Origin: Anaerocolumna sp. MB42-C2
GTDB lineage: Bacteria; Bacillota; Clostridia; Lachnospirales; Lachnospiraceae
NCBI RefSeq assembly: GCF_030913705.1
Contig: NZ_CP133190.1
Span: 2,991,501-3,055,500, forward strand
Direction of reading: 5' to 3'
DNA length: 64,000 bases
The notes below the pieces were generated by a model. It was not told the origin of the DNA. It searched no databases and saw only the letters and a program-made list of their open reading frames with translations. Positions 17,557-26,498 of this stretch are shown one piece after another. The position numbers and the translations under genes were made by a program. Positions within the stretch are counted from its first letter, which is position 1; the number at the start of each line of letters is the position of its first letter.

Positions 17557-17787
17557 TTATAAAATCTCAAAATTAAGTACATACTCTCGATCTTCCTGTT
17601 CCTCCCCAGATACCATTATCGTAACGTTGTTTGTATTCCAGGTGATGCTGCAATTATCTTCGCGGGCATTGCTTCCGTCATTATCGATGGGAAGCGGGCG
17701 CTTTGCAATTCGTTTTGAGCCATCAAATAAATCAAATCTACAATGTGTCGTGCCAAAAGGCCAATCAGGTTCGCCTATCATATATAT
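17557..17787 (-). pseudogene. Remnant of an unidentified protein (C-terminal ~76 residues)
   Basis: The frame reads GEPDWPFGTTHCRFDLFDG, then SKRIAKRPLPIDNDGSNARED, and ends REYVLNFEIL. It looks like a well-formed domain end with no start of its own. It begins exactly where the GNAT gene (17765-18274) ends, overlapping in another frame, so a deletion seems to have joined the tail of one gene to the end of another. Its family is unknown to me. Confidence 0.55.
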
Positions 17788-18274
17788 TGCCAGCGTTTTC
17801 TTTCTCAAAAATGAAAGATTTAGTACCATTATCACATATGTTTTCTCTAATAAATGAAAAGCCACATTTTTTAGTGTAAAAGTGATGGTTTCTTTTTGAA
17901 TAATCGGGAGTTTCAACAGTCCATTTTTTTGCATCAATATATTTTTGTTCTATATCTTTCCACACAATAGTTCCTAAATGATTTTCCTTGTAGTCTGGGG
18001 CAATAAATAGTATTTCCAAAGTATATTCATTATTTTCCTTAATTCCAACTGTATAGGCCCCAACAATATTATTTTGGTATATCATTTTATAGCTTTCAAA
18101 GCCTTGATGTTCATTAAGTTTTTTAATTAAACTGCCATCATTATATCCTGTAGGACCATCTTCTTTTAATTCAGTGTGCATAGATGTATCATCATTAAAT
18201 GCGGACATCATTATCCTTGTTAGTATCTCATAATCACCTGGATATATTTTTTGATATTCTATCTTATTATTCAT
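17765..18274 (-). CDS. GNAT family N-acetyltransferase with altered C-terminus
   Basis: 169 aa starting MNNKIEYQKIYPGDYEIL. Fold elements are NNIVGAYTVGIKENNEYTLEILFIAPDYKENHLGTIVWKDIE (acetyl-CoA loop with a weakened G-x-G) and KRNHHFYTKKCGFSFIRE. The last residues ENAGNIYDRRT probably come from the joint with the remnant at 17557-17787 and are not the original end. It may still be active because the fold is complete before the joint. Motif copy 2 (18345) is 71 bases upstream of the start. Confidence 0.8.
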   Translation of the reverse strand: MNNKIEYQKIYPGDYEILTRIMMSAFNDDTSMHTELKEDGPTGYNDGSLIKKLNEHQGFESYKMIYQNNIVGAYTVGIKENNEYTLEILFIAPDYKENHLGTIVWKDIEQKYIDAKKWTVETPDYSKRNHHFYTKKCGFSFIRENICDNGTKSFIFEKENAGNIYDRRT

Positions 18275-18525
18275 AATAAATTATCCCTTTATTTTCTTAT
18301 TATAATATTATTGTCATTACATACCCATAGCTAATAGATAGATATAATGGGAAAATCTAATTCCATTTGCAATCTGGTATAACAGCGAATTAAATAACCT
18401 TTACAGATTGTACTGGTTAACTTTTATTTGCTACTATAACATATGCATTTTTCTGTACTATTCATAAACACTTAATTAATGTAATAAATAATGGGAAGTT
18501 TAAAATACTCTACAAATTGAACTTT
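18275..18525. repeat. Repeated motif copies 2 (18345-18354) and 3 (18489-18500)
   Basis: TAATGGGAAA and TAATGGGAAGTT occur 144 bases apart in the same orientation, with no gene between them. A GGTATAAC octamer follows copy 2, as it does copy 1. This could be an empty slot where a gene was lost. Confidence 0.45.
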
Positions 18526-18993
18526 TTAAGTTTGGATTGGAATCCAGATTTCAATAATTGAATCCTCTCTATTCCAATGAAAGCGAAAATCATATTTTTC
18601 AAAATGTAAGAAATCTTCTTGTAAAGGTACGTAGCTATTGTTCGGTAATATCTCTTGATAAGCTATTTTGTATGTGTCATATATCTTATCAATAGGACCA
18701 ATATGTTGAACAACCAAATACCTATGTGATTTAACCTCTTTAAGAATAAAGCTCTCTGGAATAACGGCCTTTTTGGGTATTGCACAATAATAACGCAATA
18801 TTCCATCACGTTTTTCCATAAAAGCATACTTTGTCCAATTTCCTGATTGCGCTAAATATGCTTTCTTCAGGTTCGCATTGAACTGTTTCCAGAATTGCTT
18901 GCTGATTTGTATATTCTCCCTTTGATAATTGGTCATCCCTGTATCTTGACCAATAACTGAAAATGCTGGGTGTTCTTGTATACTATATATCAT
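18526..18993 (-). CDS. GyrI-like effector-binding domain protein
   Basis: 155 aa, a stand-alone GyrI-like (SOUL/AraC effector) domain: HPAFSVIGQDTGMTN at the start, YCAIPKKAVIPESFILKEVKSHRYLVVQHIGPIDKIYDTYKIAYQEILPNN in the middle and SIIEIWIPIQT at the end. Such domains bind small hydrophobic molecules and in some cases hydrolyse them or shield gyrase. The ATG overlaps the TGA of the DUF3781 gene by four bases, so the two are translationally coupled. GGAGAAGAA is the ribosome site. Confidence 0.85.
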   Translation of the reverse strand: MIYSIQEHPAFSVIGQDTGMTNYQRENIQISKQFWKQFNANLKKAYLAQSGNWTKYAFMEKRDGILRYYCAIPKKAVIPESFILKEVKSHRYLVVQHIGPIDKIYDTYKIAYQEILPNNSYVPLQEDFLHFEKYDFRFHWNREDSIIEIWIPIQT

Positions 18994-19274
18994 TTCTTCT
19001 CCATGTGTGCAGTTATAATAGTAAAACTATATGCGTTAATTGTTATAATGCAGGCATCTACATTTACATACCAGTTCTTTCCTTGTCTAGTGATAGTCGC
19101 ATTTGTTGATTTTATCTTGGTCTTGCACCAATCAACAACATTATCTGTATCCAAAGAAAGGTTTTTCTTAATTCTTGTAACTCCCATTTCTGTAGTATGG
19201 ACTTTCTCTATATTTTGAAATAATTCATTATCTGTGTTCAAGTTATTAGCTGTATCCTTATACATTCTTGTCAT
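18990..19274 (-). CDS. DUF3781 family protein
   Basis: 94 aa from MTRMYKDTANNLNTDNELF; GGAG lies eight bases before this ATG, while a longer upstream frame has no such site. The core reads VHTTEMGVTRIKKNLSLDTDNVVDWCKTKIKSTNATITRQGKNWYVNVDACIITINAYSFTIITAH, matching DUF3781, a small family often encoded next to GyrI-like proteins in Firmicutes. Function unknown. The stop is coupled to the GyrI-like gene. Confidence 0.83.
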   Translation of the reverse strand: MTRMYKDTANNLNTDNELFQNIEKVHTTEMGVTRIKKNLSLDTDNVVDWCKTKIKSTNATITRQGKNWYVNVDACIITINAYSFTIITAHMEKK

Positions 19275-19397
19275 TTCTGGCTCTCCATCTCCCTTGAACC
19301 ATACAAAGAAATTTGCTACAAAATTACAACATCTTGTTGACATAGCGATTTAGCAGTTCATCATCAGCACCAACGCTTCCTTGTGCCTTAAGGATAT

Positions 19398-19437
19398 AAA
19401 AAAGATGCTGCTTGACTTAAGTGGGGCCTTGGCGGCA
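19398..19437 (-). repeat. 40-bp degenerate repeat after hydrolase gene (pairs with 26628-26667)
   Basis: On the plus strand it begins AAAAAAGATGCTGCTT and ends with GTGGGGCCTTGG. It aligns without gaps to 26628-26667, and each copy lies just downstream of a minus-strand stop codon. Confidence 0.4.
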
Positions 19438-19467
19438 GCTTATTCTTCACGGAACCGTAGCTGCCTT

Positions 19468-20253
19468 TCATTTAGCTGCCTCCTCGTCATCAAAAAAAGC
19501 ACATGCAAGAGTAAGCCATTCATCCGGAAGATAGAGAGCAAGATAACCGTGGTTATAGCCTTTGGCACTATATATTTTACAATTAGGAACATAGGATTGA
19601 AAAAGCTGTGCTGATTTTTTTACACATTTCATCTCCTTTTCACCATACCAATACATCACATGTGCTTTGGTATCTCTCAAACTTTCTTTAAGATGATAAT
19701 ACATGTATGTACGATATATAGAAACCATAGTTTCCTTCGGTTGTAACGGCATCTCCTGAATATAATAATCTTGCATCTCTTTTGGGTAAAGCATTTTTTC
19801 AGGAAGCATTTTGGGCATTAGTGCAAGCTGCCTTTTACAAGCTTTCTCACTGAATATAAATTTAAAGGTAAGTTTAAATGTTAAAATGCAAATTCTAGAG
19901 ATATTAGGTGTGGGATAACATACACTGCCGTCGATAATTGCTTTTTTTACCAAATCGGGTTTTCTGGACAAAAGCTCGATTACAACCTGGCCACCGAGAG
20001 AAACGCCGCAAAGTGCAAAAAGTCTTCCATCACAATTCTTGTTAATGTAATCCATAAGTTTATCGGCTGTAGCTTCCGTAGATACATAGGAAATCGCATA
20101 TTCTTCTCCATGTCCATCCATTGTTGGAAGAATTACATGATACCGGTCAGACAATGCTCTTGCTTGGCGAAGATAGTTCCACCATGCGTTACCTCCACCA
20201 TGTATCAGCATAATATGTGGATTATTTTTATCTCCAAATTCATGAAATTTCAT
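19468..20253 (-). CDS. Alpha/beta hydrolase
   Basis: 261 aa from MKFHEFGDKNNPHIMLIHGGG; a GAGG ribosome site fits this ATG better than the one 15 bases upstream. The oxyanion HGGG is at ~18-21 and the nucleophile elbow is GVSLGG with Ser85. Acid and base are probably in YGEKEM and YNHGYLALY near the C-terminus. It is a soluble hydrolase or esterase of the MenH/AB_hydrolase type; substrate unknown. Motif copy 4 (20375) lies ~120 bases upstream. Confidence 0.9.
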   Translation of the reverse strand: MKFHEFGDKNNPHIMLIHGGGNAWWNYLRQARALSDRYHVILPTMDGHGEEYAISYVSTEATADKLMDYINKNCDGRLFALCGVSLGGQVVIELLSRKPDLVKKAIIDGSVCYPTPNISRICILTFKLTFKFIFSEKACKRQLALMPKMLPEKMLYPKEMQDYYIQEMPLQPKETMVSIYRTYMYYHLKESLRDTKAHVMYWYGEKEMKCVKKSAQLFQSYVPNCKIYSAKGYNHGYLALYLPDEWLTLACAFFDDEEAAK

Positions 20254-20565
20254 TTTAGTTATCCTCATCTTTTTGATTAAATGTAGAAATCATAGACAAA
20301 ATATATAAAATCAGGTATAACTGTTTTTTATATTCTTTTAGTCCATACATAAAGTAATGTTATCCTATTTTAAAAATGGGAAGTTCCACGTTGTGAAAAA
20401 ATGTGATATAGCTATACTACGCATAAGGCTTATCCTGCGACATTATGGTTTTCTAGCTAGATATATCGTTATTTTATCATAAAGCGTTATTTTGTCAGAA
20501 TCAAGAATAGCTTATCTTATACCATCGTAAAATTTGAATTACTCGGTTCTTGAAGAGTTATATGG
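20254..20565. repeat. Intergenic region with motif copy 4 (20375-20386)
   Basis: AAATGGGAAGTTC belongs to the same family as the copies at 17117, 18489, 22520 and 23516. A GGTATAAC octamer is nearby at 20305-20314. I see no gene. Confidence 0.4.
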
Positions 20566-20868
20566 TCAGAGCGTGCACATCAACAGACTTCTAATATCTT
20601 TAACGCGTTGCTCTTTTTCAGATGATAATTTCTTTGCAATAATAATATTATCTGAAAAAATCTTAAACTGAATATCCTTATTTTCTTCTATCTGAATATC
20701 TTTTGTTAATTGCATAGAAAAAGTGTATAAATTATGTAACTTATTCATTGCTAATTCTTGTTGTTCTTTAGCCTTTATACGATTTATTATCCCTAACAAA
20801 TCTAAATAGGCCACTATGTAATTTTCCGATCTTCTATCATAGGCATCTGCATTCTGATTTACAAACAT
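20566..20868 (-). pseudogene. Truncated protein, N-terminal fragment only
   Basis: 100 codons: ENYIVAYLDLLGIINRIKAKEQQELAMNKLHNLYTF... KDIQFKIFSDNIIIAKKLSSEKEQRVKDIRSLLM, then a sudden stop. YLDLLG plus FSDNIIIA is the start of a fold resembling nucleotidyl-cyclase-type hypothetical proteins that are normally over 200 residues, so most of the protein is missing. No continuation is found in the other frames downstream. Confidence 0.55.
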
Positions 20869-20929
20869 TATTAATCTCCCTGGTATAATTTTTGCTGCAT
20901 GCGAAAATTTTAATCATTCAATTAGGGAT

Positions 20930-21910
20930 TTATAACAGAAAACGAACTATATCAGGAGCTTCTTTTATCATAGATAGAAAGCCAGTTTTTAGCTCAGTGT
21001 TTTGATTTAGATAACCCTGCATACAGGTAAATAGCAGCATTCTTCGATAGTTTATGAATGTATCTATTTGCTTCAGCCAAAAATCATCAATATGATTTTC
21101 TGTTTCATACCCATTAATAAATTCATTAAAATAACGTTGTATAGGTTCTTTGTTGTAGACATTATTAAATATACCGCCTGCCATATCAAACATGATACCT
21201 TGAACCGGAACAACGATATCCTGCAAAAAGAAATGACATCCAGCAACATCAAAATCAATCATAGTAATATCATTACCGTTAATTATAATGTTAAATTGAT
21301 GATTGTCATTATGGATGAAACCATAATTATTTCTGGTAATCGGTAGTTGTGAAAGCGCAACACTCATTTCTTTCCATTTGTTCTTTACAAATTCATCCTT
21401 ACACCAGTCATAAAAGAAGTTAATCTCATCTGTATATCCATACTCGGAAGATTTACCGTTTATATTTTTCCATATCGGGTAGTTCTTGGTAACCCTATGT
21501 GATTTTCCTATTAATTTGCCCCAATGATAGCTCAAATCTGAAGTTAGTAATTCAGTCTTAGGATTTTCTCCTTCACAGTATATCATCGAATAGGCAATAT
21601 AGATATGATCCCCATCTTCATAGGTGGCATATAAATTCTTTTCCGAATTTTCCTCAGGATATGCAATATTAATATCCTGAGTTCCAAGATAATGAATAAA
21701 TGCTAAACGATCGCTGAGTGCTTTTAATTCATCTCTTCCCGGTTTATCCACTGCCAAGATTTTGAGCACCTTTTTATGACCTGCCAAATAATAAGAGTAT
21801 GCTATACCGTCCGAATCTTCTCTCCCACCACCCAAAAAAGTAAGGTCAGAGTCTTTTGTTTGATATATATTGCATAGATTGATTAGTGCTTTTGAACTTA
21901 CATTTATCAT
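20930..21910 (-). CDS. APH-family phosphotransferase (aminoglycoside/choline kinase-like)
   Basis: 326 aa from MINVSSKALINLCNIYQTKD; GGGAGATAA precedes this ATG. Kinase-like features are the ATP lobe (YYLAGHKKVLKILAV with Lys), the catalytic loop YGFIHNDNHQFNIIING (HxDxxxxN) and the metal motif MIDFDVAGCHFFLQDI. These define the APH superfamily, whose members phosphorylate antibiotics, homoserine, choline or sugars. No resistance subclass is recognised, so I do not claim aminoglycoside resistance. Confidence 0.87.
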   Translation of the reverse strand: MINVSSKALINLCNIYQTKDSDLTFLGGGREDSDGIAYSYYLAGHKKVLKILAVDKPGRDELKALSDRLAFIHYLGTQDINIAYPEENSEKNLYATYEDGDHIYIAYSMIYCEGENPKTELLTSDLSYHWGKLIGKSHRVTKNYPIWKNINGKSSEYGYTDEINFFYDWCKDEFVKNKWKEMSVALSQLPITRNNYGFIHNDNHQFNIIINGNDITMIDFDVAGCHFFLQDIVVPVQGIMFDMAGGIFNNVYNKEPIQRYFNEFINGYETENHIDDFWLKQIDTFINYRRMLLFTCMQGYLNQNTELKTGFLSMIKEAPDIVRFLL

Positions 21911-22103
21911 AGTTATCTCCCTTGAATACAAATAATAAATTTATGGAAATTGGCTACTCCCTATATACACGACAGCCATACCAGCCATTTCCATGCCAGG
22001 TTCTGAATACATTAATACGTCTTCGCGATCAGATAAATAGTTTATATTTTTCTTAATAATTGTTGTATTTACGATACATCCCCCCATTTATCTTTAATTT
22101 CAT

Positions 22104-22459
22104 TCATAGTTGCCACAAGCTACGAATCGTTGTTGGATTATTCAACTCACATTTATAATCAGTTTGCAATATGTCAGTGGCTATACAATAATAATTCTGT
22201 CTGATTTCTCCTTTTGTCCTTCTTAATGTAATATATCGTAACCTTATATCATCTAACATATTATCAGTGATATTTATTTCTTCTAGCAATTCTTTTATAA
22301 CACAAGCTCTAGCATCATTAAGTTCATATTCTTCAAAATGTCCTCCTGCAGAACCAACCAAACATCATTAACTACTCTACTTCCTTGCCTATAAAGCAAT
22401 AGCATTTTGTTGCCTTGTGAAATATAAACAGATGACATATTTCTTAACCTTCCATCCAT
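22104..22459 (-). pseudogene. NUDIX hydrolase with frameshift and lost C-terminus
   Basis: From the ATG at 22459 the frame reads MDGRLRNMSSVYISQGNKML, then LLYRQGSRVVNDVW. One base is missing near 22357, and the other frame continues GSAGGHFEEYELNDARACVI, then KELLEEINI, i.e. the NUDIX box with GGxxE spacing and its E-L-x-E-E catalytic helix. The tail ELNNPTTIRSLWQL stops early and does not look like a normal end. An intact relative would be an ADP-ribose/NTP pyrophosphohydrolase. Confidence 0.7.
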
Positions 22460-22519
22460 ATTCTTTCTCCCTACAGTTCAAATTTTTCAGTAATTTATAC
22501 TTGTACTTTTCATAATTAT

Positions 22520-22532
22520 TAATGGGAAGTTC
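22520..22532. repeat. Repeated motif copy 5 (TAATGGGAAGTTC)
   Basis: It sits between the stop of the APH-like gene (22538) and the start of the NUDIX remnant (22459), about 60 bases upstream of the latter. Confidence 0.5.
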
Positions 22533-22537
22533 ATAAA

Positions 22538-23473
22538 CTACTCGGTTTGCTTAAAAATCATGATGAATGGAGCTAGGATCGTATCACACCACCGATCGAG
22601 TGCTTGAACAAATTTCTCATCCTGAAATCTTTTGTTATGATGTGATGCAGTATATCTTATGGGATAAAGTGCGGTAAACGTACTAATAAAAAATTGGTTT
22701 ATAACGTGCTTTGTAACAGATTGATATCCTTCAAAAAGAAATGGTGTCAATTTCTCGTCGTGTAATGTCCAGTTCATATCTGATAGATCCATTTCTGCAA
22801 GTGCATACCCTGATAATGAAAAATCTATCGGACTGATCTCACCATTTGAATATATTAGATTGGATTTACTTAAATCAGCATGTACGAATATAAATTGCTG
22901 CTTTTCTTCCAAAACTACTCTTCTTATGTAGGATAATGCTTCCTGCATCGTTCGGTAATTCCGTTCCGTTATATGTCTCAATTCATAGGCTTTCCTAATA
23001 TCGTTTGAGATCTTATCTACAAACACCTCATCATAACAATATCTATCCGGACAGGAAATTTTGGACATGGCATTATGTAAATTTCCTATTGTCTGGCCGA
23101 TTATGTAAGCGAGTTCATCTGTAATAATCGTTTTTTGCAGATCCTCACCTTCCAACCAGGAAAGCAATGTTACCGGAACTCTTTCTTCAAGATATGCGAT
23201 ATATTCGTTGTACTTATTCTTGATTGGATATTGTGTTTTTAAATTTCCAACCGTTCGCAATAGGTTAAGTAGTTCAATCTCACTATCTATAAGTATATGT
23301 CGCGGAATGTTTCTGCAGCCTGCAGAAAGATCTAAGCCATCAACTGTTTCATGGATTCGAAGAAGAAACCTCTGATTAATATCCTTTACTAAATATGTCA
23401 TATTTTCATTATGACGTAATAATATAGCCTCAGGATGTTTGAAGTCATAATTCTCCATTGCTTCATTCAACAT
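22538..23473 (-). CDS. APH-family phosphotransferase
   Basis: 311 aa, MLNEAMENYDFKHPEAILLRHNENMTYLV. Conserved parts are the ATP-lobe FLLRIHE, the catalytic loop FIFVHADLSKSNLIYSNGEISPIDFSLSGYALAEMDLSDM (HxDxxxxN, then IDF), and a helical substrate lobe. It is the second APH-type kinase in this stretch and only distantly like the first. Native substrate unknown. AAGGAGG precedes the ATG, and motif copy 6 (23516) lies 43 bases upstream. Confidence 0.87.
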   Translation of the reverse strand: MLNEAMENYDFKHPEAILLRHNENMTYLVKDINQRFLLRIHETVDGLDLSAGCRNIPRHILIDSEIELLNLLRTVGNLKTQYPIKNKYNEYIAYLEERVPVTLLSWLEGEDLQKTIITDELAYIIGQTIGNLHNAMSKISCPDRYCYDEVFVDKISNDIRKAYELRHITERNYRTMQEALSYIRRVVLEEKQQFIFVHADLSKSNLIYSNGEISPIDFSLSGYALAEMDLSDMNWTLHDEKLTPFLFEGYQSVTKHVINQFFISTFTALYPIRYTASHHNKRFQDEKFVQALDRWCDTILAPFIMIFKQTE

Positions 23474-23515
23474 GTGTTACCCCTCCTTACTTATCTATTG
23501 TAAAGTAACTGTTTT

Positions 23516-23529
23516 TAATGGGAAGTTCC
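23516..23529. repeat. Repeated motif copy 6 (TAATGGGAAGTTCC)
   Basis: Same motif and orientation as copies 1-5, 43 bases upstream of the APH-like start. A seventh copy in inverted orientation (AACTTCCCATTA) lies at 23903-23914. Confidence 0.5.
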
Positions 23530-23567
23530 GAGCAAATTCATCATATATTACACTTCCAATTAGAATG

Positions 23568-23866
23568 TTAGAATCTAATTGTTCTTTTAACTTTCCAACC
23601 GTTGTAACAACACAGGCACCAGTATTCCTCTTTATTTATTACATCAGTTAAAATCGATATTTTATTGATTTGCATAAGTAATATCAAATTTATGAATTTG
23701 GAATATTTGAATTAATACTTACACTATGTCTTTCAGTTACTCCATGCGCTGTTAATCCAATTTCACTTATATTAAAAAAGGATGATTTGTTATAAAAAAT
23801 CGATTTTCATATAGTATTGAATTTTTAAAATCTGCTAATTTTGAAACAATATCAAAGCTCATCATA
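23568..23866 (-). pseudogene. Decayed small gene of unknown family
   Basis: After GGGGGAGAT at ~23870, the ATG at 23866 opens MMSFDIVSKLADFKNSILYE and continues NRFFITNHPFLI, then a stop. One base out of frame the reading continues NISEIGLTAHGVTERHSVSI. Further on, another frame gives EEYWCLCCYNGWKVKRTIRF, a C-x-x-C-like end. It seems to be the wreck of one gene, or of two tiny ones, with single-base indels. Confidence 0.4.
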
Positions 23867-24269
23867 TCTCCCCCTAATCTGTATCCATTATTCAATATCC
23901 CTAACTTCCCATTATTGCTATAACATACTCAACATTAATTTATACCTAGTAGTTACACCAAAAACCTTCTGCCATCGGATTAATATGCAAAATTGAATTA
24001 ACCTCTTTGAATTTGATATTGTCACACACTTATATTATTATATTTCCATTATATACCTGAATATGTAATATTACAAAGATATTTTACATATTTCAACAGC
24101 CCAAAAATAATCCCTCTATTTTCCATTTGTCAGTTTCTTATAAAAATATGTAAGTTAAGTTTTAATATAATTTACAACTATATAATACGTTTTCCCACCT
24201 GCCGCTATTAGGTTATCAATCGATTTATTTGTAACATTTGCACGATAAAATTATTTTAGATAAGGTAAT
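23867..24269. other. AT-rich intergenic region
   Basis: Apart from the inverted motif copy at 23903-23914 I see no gene or clear site here. It separates the decayed-gene zone from the EmrB-like transporter. Confidence 0.4.
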
Positions 24270-25844
24270 TTAAACTATTTCCTCATTTTTTTTACCGCTC
24301 TCTCTTGTACGGACAGGAGCATCTTTAAAAATAATTGTAAGTACAAAACCCCCAATAGCCACAAACATACAAAAAAAGAAAATTTCATGTATGGAACTCG
24401 AAAGTACTTTTTTTGCTTCCTCAAGTGCTGTGATCAGAAAGCTTGAGTATTGTGTTGGAGTGTGTTGCACTATTTGATTGACCGATTCTGAATTCGTAAT
24501 TACTTGAGGATTTTTAAGTATTTCTTGAATGTTGCTAGGAATATTACTTAAATCCAGCTTTTCGAATCCCATATTCATTGCTGCTGACATTATTGTTCCA
24601 TATATTGCTGAACCAATCGTACTGCCAATATTACGGGAAAATTGAACTGTTGATGTAGCTGAGCCGATTTGCCTTTGTGGTACGGAATTTTGAATGTTTG
24701 TGTTAGCAATAGGCATATTGATTCCAATGCCTAAGCCTAATATAATCATATAAAAAATTACATTGAAATATGGTGTATCGGCGCTCATCGTGGAAAGCAA
24801 TCCGGTTCCAATGGTCATAAGGCCAAAAGCAGTAAAAACAAAAATTTTACTTTTTCCTGTCTTTGATATTAATACTCCCGTTAATGAACTTGCAAGCAAA
24901 AGTCCAAGCATCATAGGCATTGTTATTGAACCGGAAGTTGTTGCTGTTGTACCAATGATTCCTTGTGCAAAGTATGGAATATACATAATTGCTGCAAACA
25001 TAATTCCATTTGTAAGGAATGCCACTATCAGCGTAACACTGATATTTCTATTCTTGAAAAATGATAGTGGTATAATTGGGATCTGCGCTTTAGATTCACA
25101 ATAGACGAAAATTCCCAACATTATAAAGGAGAAGATAAACATTCCGATAATCTGTACGGATATCCATGGGTATTTTTTACCACCCCAGCTAAAGGCAAGC
25201 AGCATAGGGACTAGGGCGAGTATCATTGCAAATGTTCCAGAATAATCAACAGAATTCCTTCTTTCCTCCGATTTAAAATCAGGCATTATGAAAGATATAA
25301 TTGTTACAGCAAGGATTCCGACTGGTATATTGATGTAGAAAATCCAACGCCAACTAAGATTATCGATAATTAACCCACCAAGAAGAGGCCCGATTAAACT
25401 TGACAGTCCATACATAGATGCCACCATTCCCATATATTTCCCTCTTTTTGCAGGTGGAAATAAATCGGCAACAACGGTAAAAACGCTGGTAACAACAATA
25501 CCTCCACCGATTCCCTGTATACCACGGAAAATAATAAGTTGAATCATGCTTTGGGACATTCCGCACAATGCTGAACCGCTTAAAAATGTTAAAATACCAA
25601 TTACGAATAACGGCTTTCGCCCAAAGATATCAGCGAGTCCACCCGAAATGGGAGTAATGACGGTCGCACAAAGCATATAAATTGTAAATGGCCAGGCATA
25701 GTATTCCATACCTTGCAGGTCATTAACCATTTTTTTCATTGCTGTACCGACAATTGTTGAATCCAGAGCTGAAAGCAGAAGACTTGCCATTAGTCCTATT
25801 AGAATCAATGTGATTTTAGTTTTACTTAAATTTTTTGTTTTCAA
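24270..25844 (-). CDS. MFS drug:H+ antiporter, 14-TM DHA2 (EmrB/QacA) type
   Basis: 524 aa from a TTG at 25844. GGAGG is placed for this codon, and the apparent ATG 15 bases upstream overlaps that GGAGG and cannot use it. Features are SALDSTIVGTAM at the start of TM1, a GGLADIFGRKPLF motif A, and motif C LIGPLLGGLIIDNLSWRWIFYINIPVG, with about 14 hydrophobic segments. It is expected to export drugs or biocides. Upstream there is a TAGTATA-CTT-TATACTA palindrome that matches the one in front of the PadR gene, so PadR very likely represses it. Confidence 0.93.
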   Translation of the reverse strand: MKTKNLSKTKITLILIGLMASLLLSALDSTIVGTAMKKMVNDLQGMEYYAWPFTIYMLCATVITPISGGLADIFGRKPLFVIGILTFLSGSALCGMSQSMIQLIIFRGIQGIGGGIVVTSVFTVVADLFPPAKRGKYMGMVASMYGLSSLIGPLLGGLIIDNLSWRWIFYINIPVGILAVTIISFIMPDFKSEERRNSVDYSGTFAMILALVPMLLAFSWGGKKYPWISVQIIGMFIFSFIMLGIFVYCESKAQIPIIPLSFFKNRNISVTLIVAFLTNGIMFAAIMYIPYFAQGIIGTTATTSGSITMPMMLGLLLASSLTGVLISKTGKSKIFVFTAFGLMTIGTGLLSTMSADTPYFNVIFYMIILGLGIGINMPIANTNIQNSVPQRQIGSATSTVQFSRNIGSTIGSAIYGTIMSAAMNMGFEKLDLSNIPSNIQEILKNPQVITNSESVNQIVQHTPTQYSSFLITALEEAKKVLSSSIHEIFFFCMFVAIGGFVLTIIFKDAPVRTRESGKKNEEIV

Positions 25845-25879
25845 GAAAGATACCTCCATCTATGTACTATATATTATAT

Positions 25880-25896
25880 TAGTATACTTTATACTA
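25880..25896. promoter_or_regulatory. PadR-type operator upstream of the MFS gene
   Basis: TAGTATA-CTT-TATACTA is a perfect 7-3-7 palindrome in the MFS promoter region. It shares its core and spacing with the palindrome at 26499-26519. Confidence 0.65.
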
Positions 25897-25949
25897 TATA
25901 GAGATAAAAAATTATGTTTCTCTCAAAACATAATTTTTATGAAAAACTT

Positions 25950-26486
25950 TTATAGACTATTTTTTTCAGTAAAATCATCCGCAATCTCTTCAAACCACTC
26001 ATAAAACATGGAATACATCTTGTCATATAACTCCAATATAGAGATTGCATAAAAGGGTACAAATTCTTTTTTTGCTTCAATATTGGATTGAATAACCTTT
26101 CTTGCTTCAAAAAGGTTGTTTCTAAGGTTTTTAATCATCGCCAATCCCATATCTGGTGACACATTGTGAAGATTTGCAGCAAATGCAACAAAATCGATAT
26201 AAATCATTCCTGGCTCTTCAGAGTACTTTTCCATCATTTTTACAAAATAATTTCGACCCTTTTCATTTATTCTATAAATTGTTTTCTCTGGCATTTCCCC
26301 TTCTTTAACAACTTCATTATCAAGATATCCCTTTTTATTTAGTGCAATAAGATTTTTATAGATCGAAGGAGAACTGATTTTCACCCATGCCTTTATATTG
26401 CGGGCTTCCATATTTTTTTTCATCTCATAGGCATTCATTGGTTTTTCCAGTAAAGCACCGAGCAACATCAAATCAATCGTTGACAT
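25950..26486 (-). CDS. PadR-family transcriptional regulator
   Basis: 178 aa. The N-terminal PadR winged helix is clear: MSTIDLMLLGALLEKPMNAYEMKKNMEARNIKAWVKISSPSIYKNLIALNKKGYL. A C-terminal helical dimerisation domain follows (PadR plus Vir_reg-like), ending WFEEIADDFTEKNSL. It is upstream of the EmrB-like exporter and in the same direction. Palindromes before both genes point to repression of the exporter and of itself, relieved by an exported compound. Confidence 0.93.
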   Translation of the reverse strand: MSTIDLMLLGALLEKPMNAYEMKKNMEARNIKAWVKISSPSIYKNLIALNKKGYLDNEVVKEGEMPEKTIYRINEKGRNYFVKMMEKYSEEPGMIYIDFVAFAANLHNVSPDMGLAMIKNLRNNLFEARKVIQSNIEAKKEFVPFYAISILELYDKMYSMFYEWFEEIADDFTEKNSL

Positions 26487-26498
26487 ATATAACCTCCT

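Noticed and set aside
17117..23914. Classical integron attC sites
   Set aside because: The recurring motif lacks paired RYYYAAC/GTTRRRY boxes around imperfect palindromes, and no IntI-type integrase is present.
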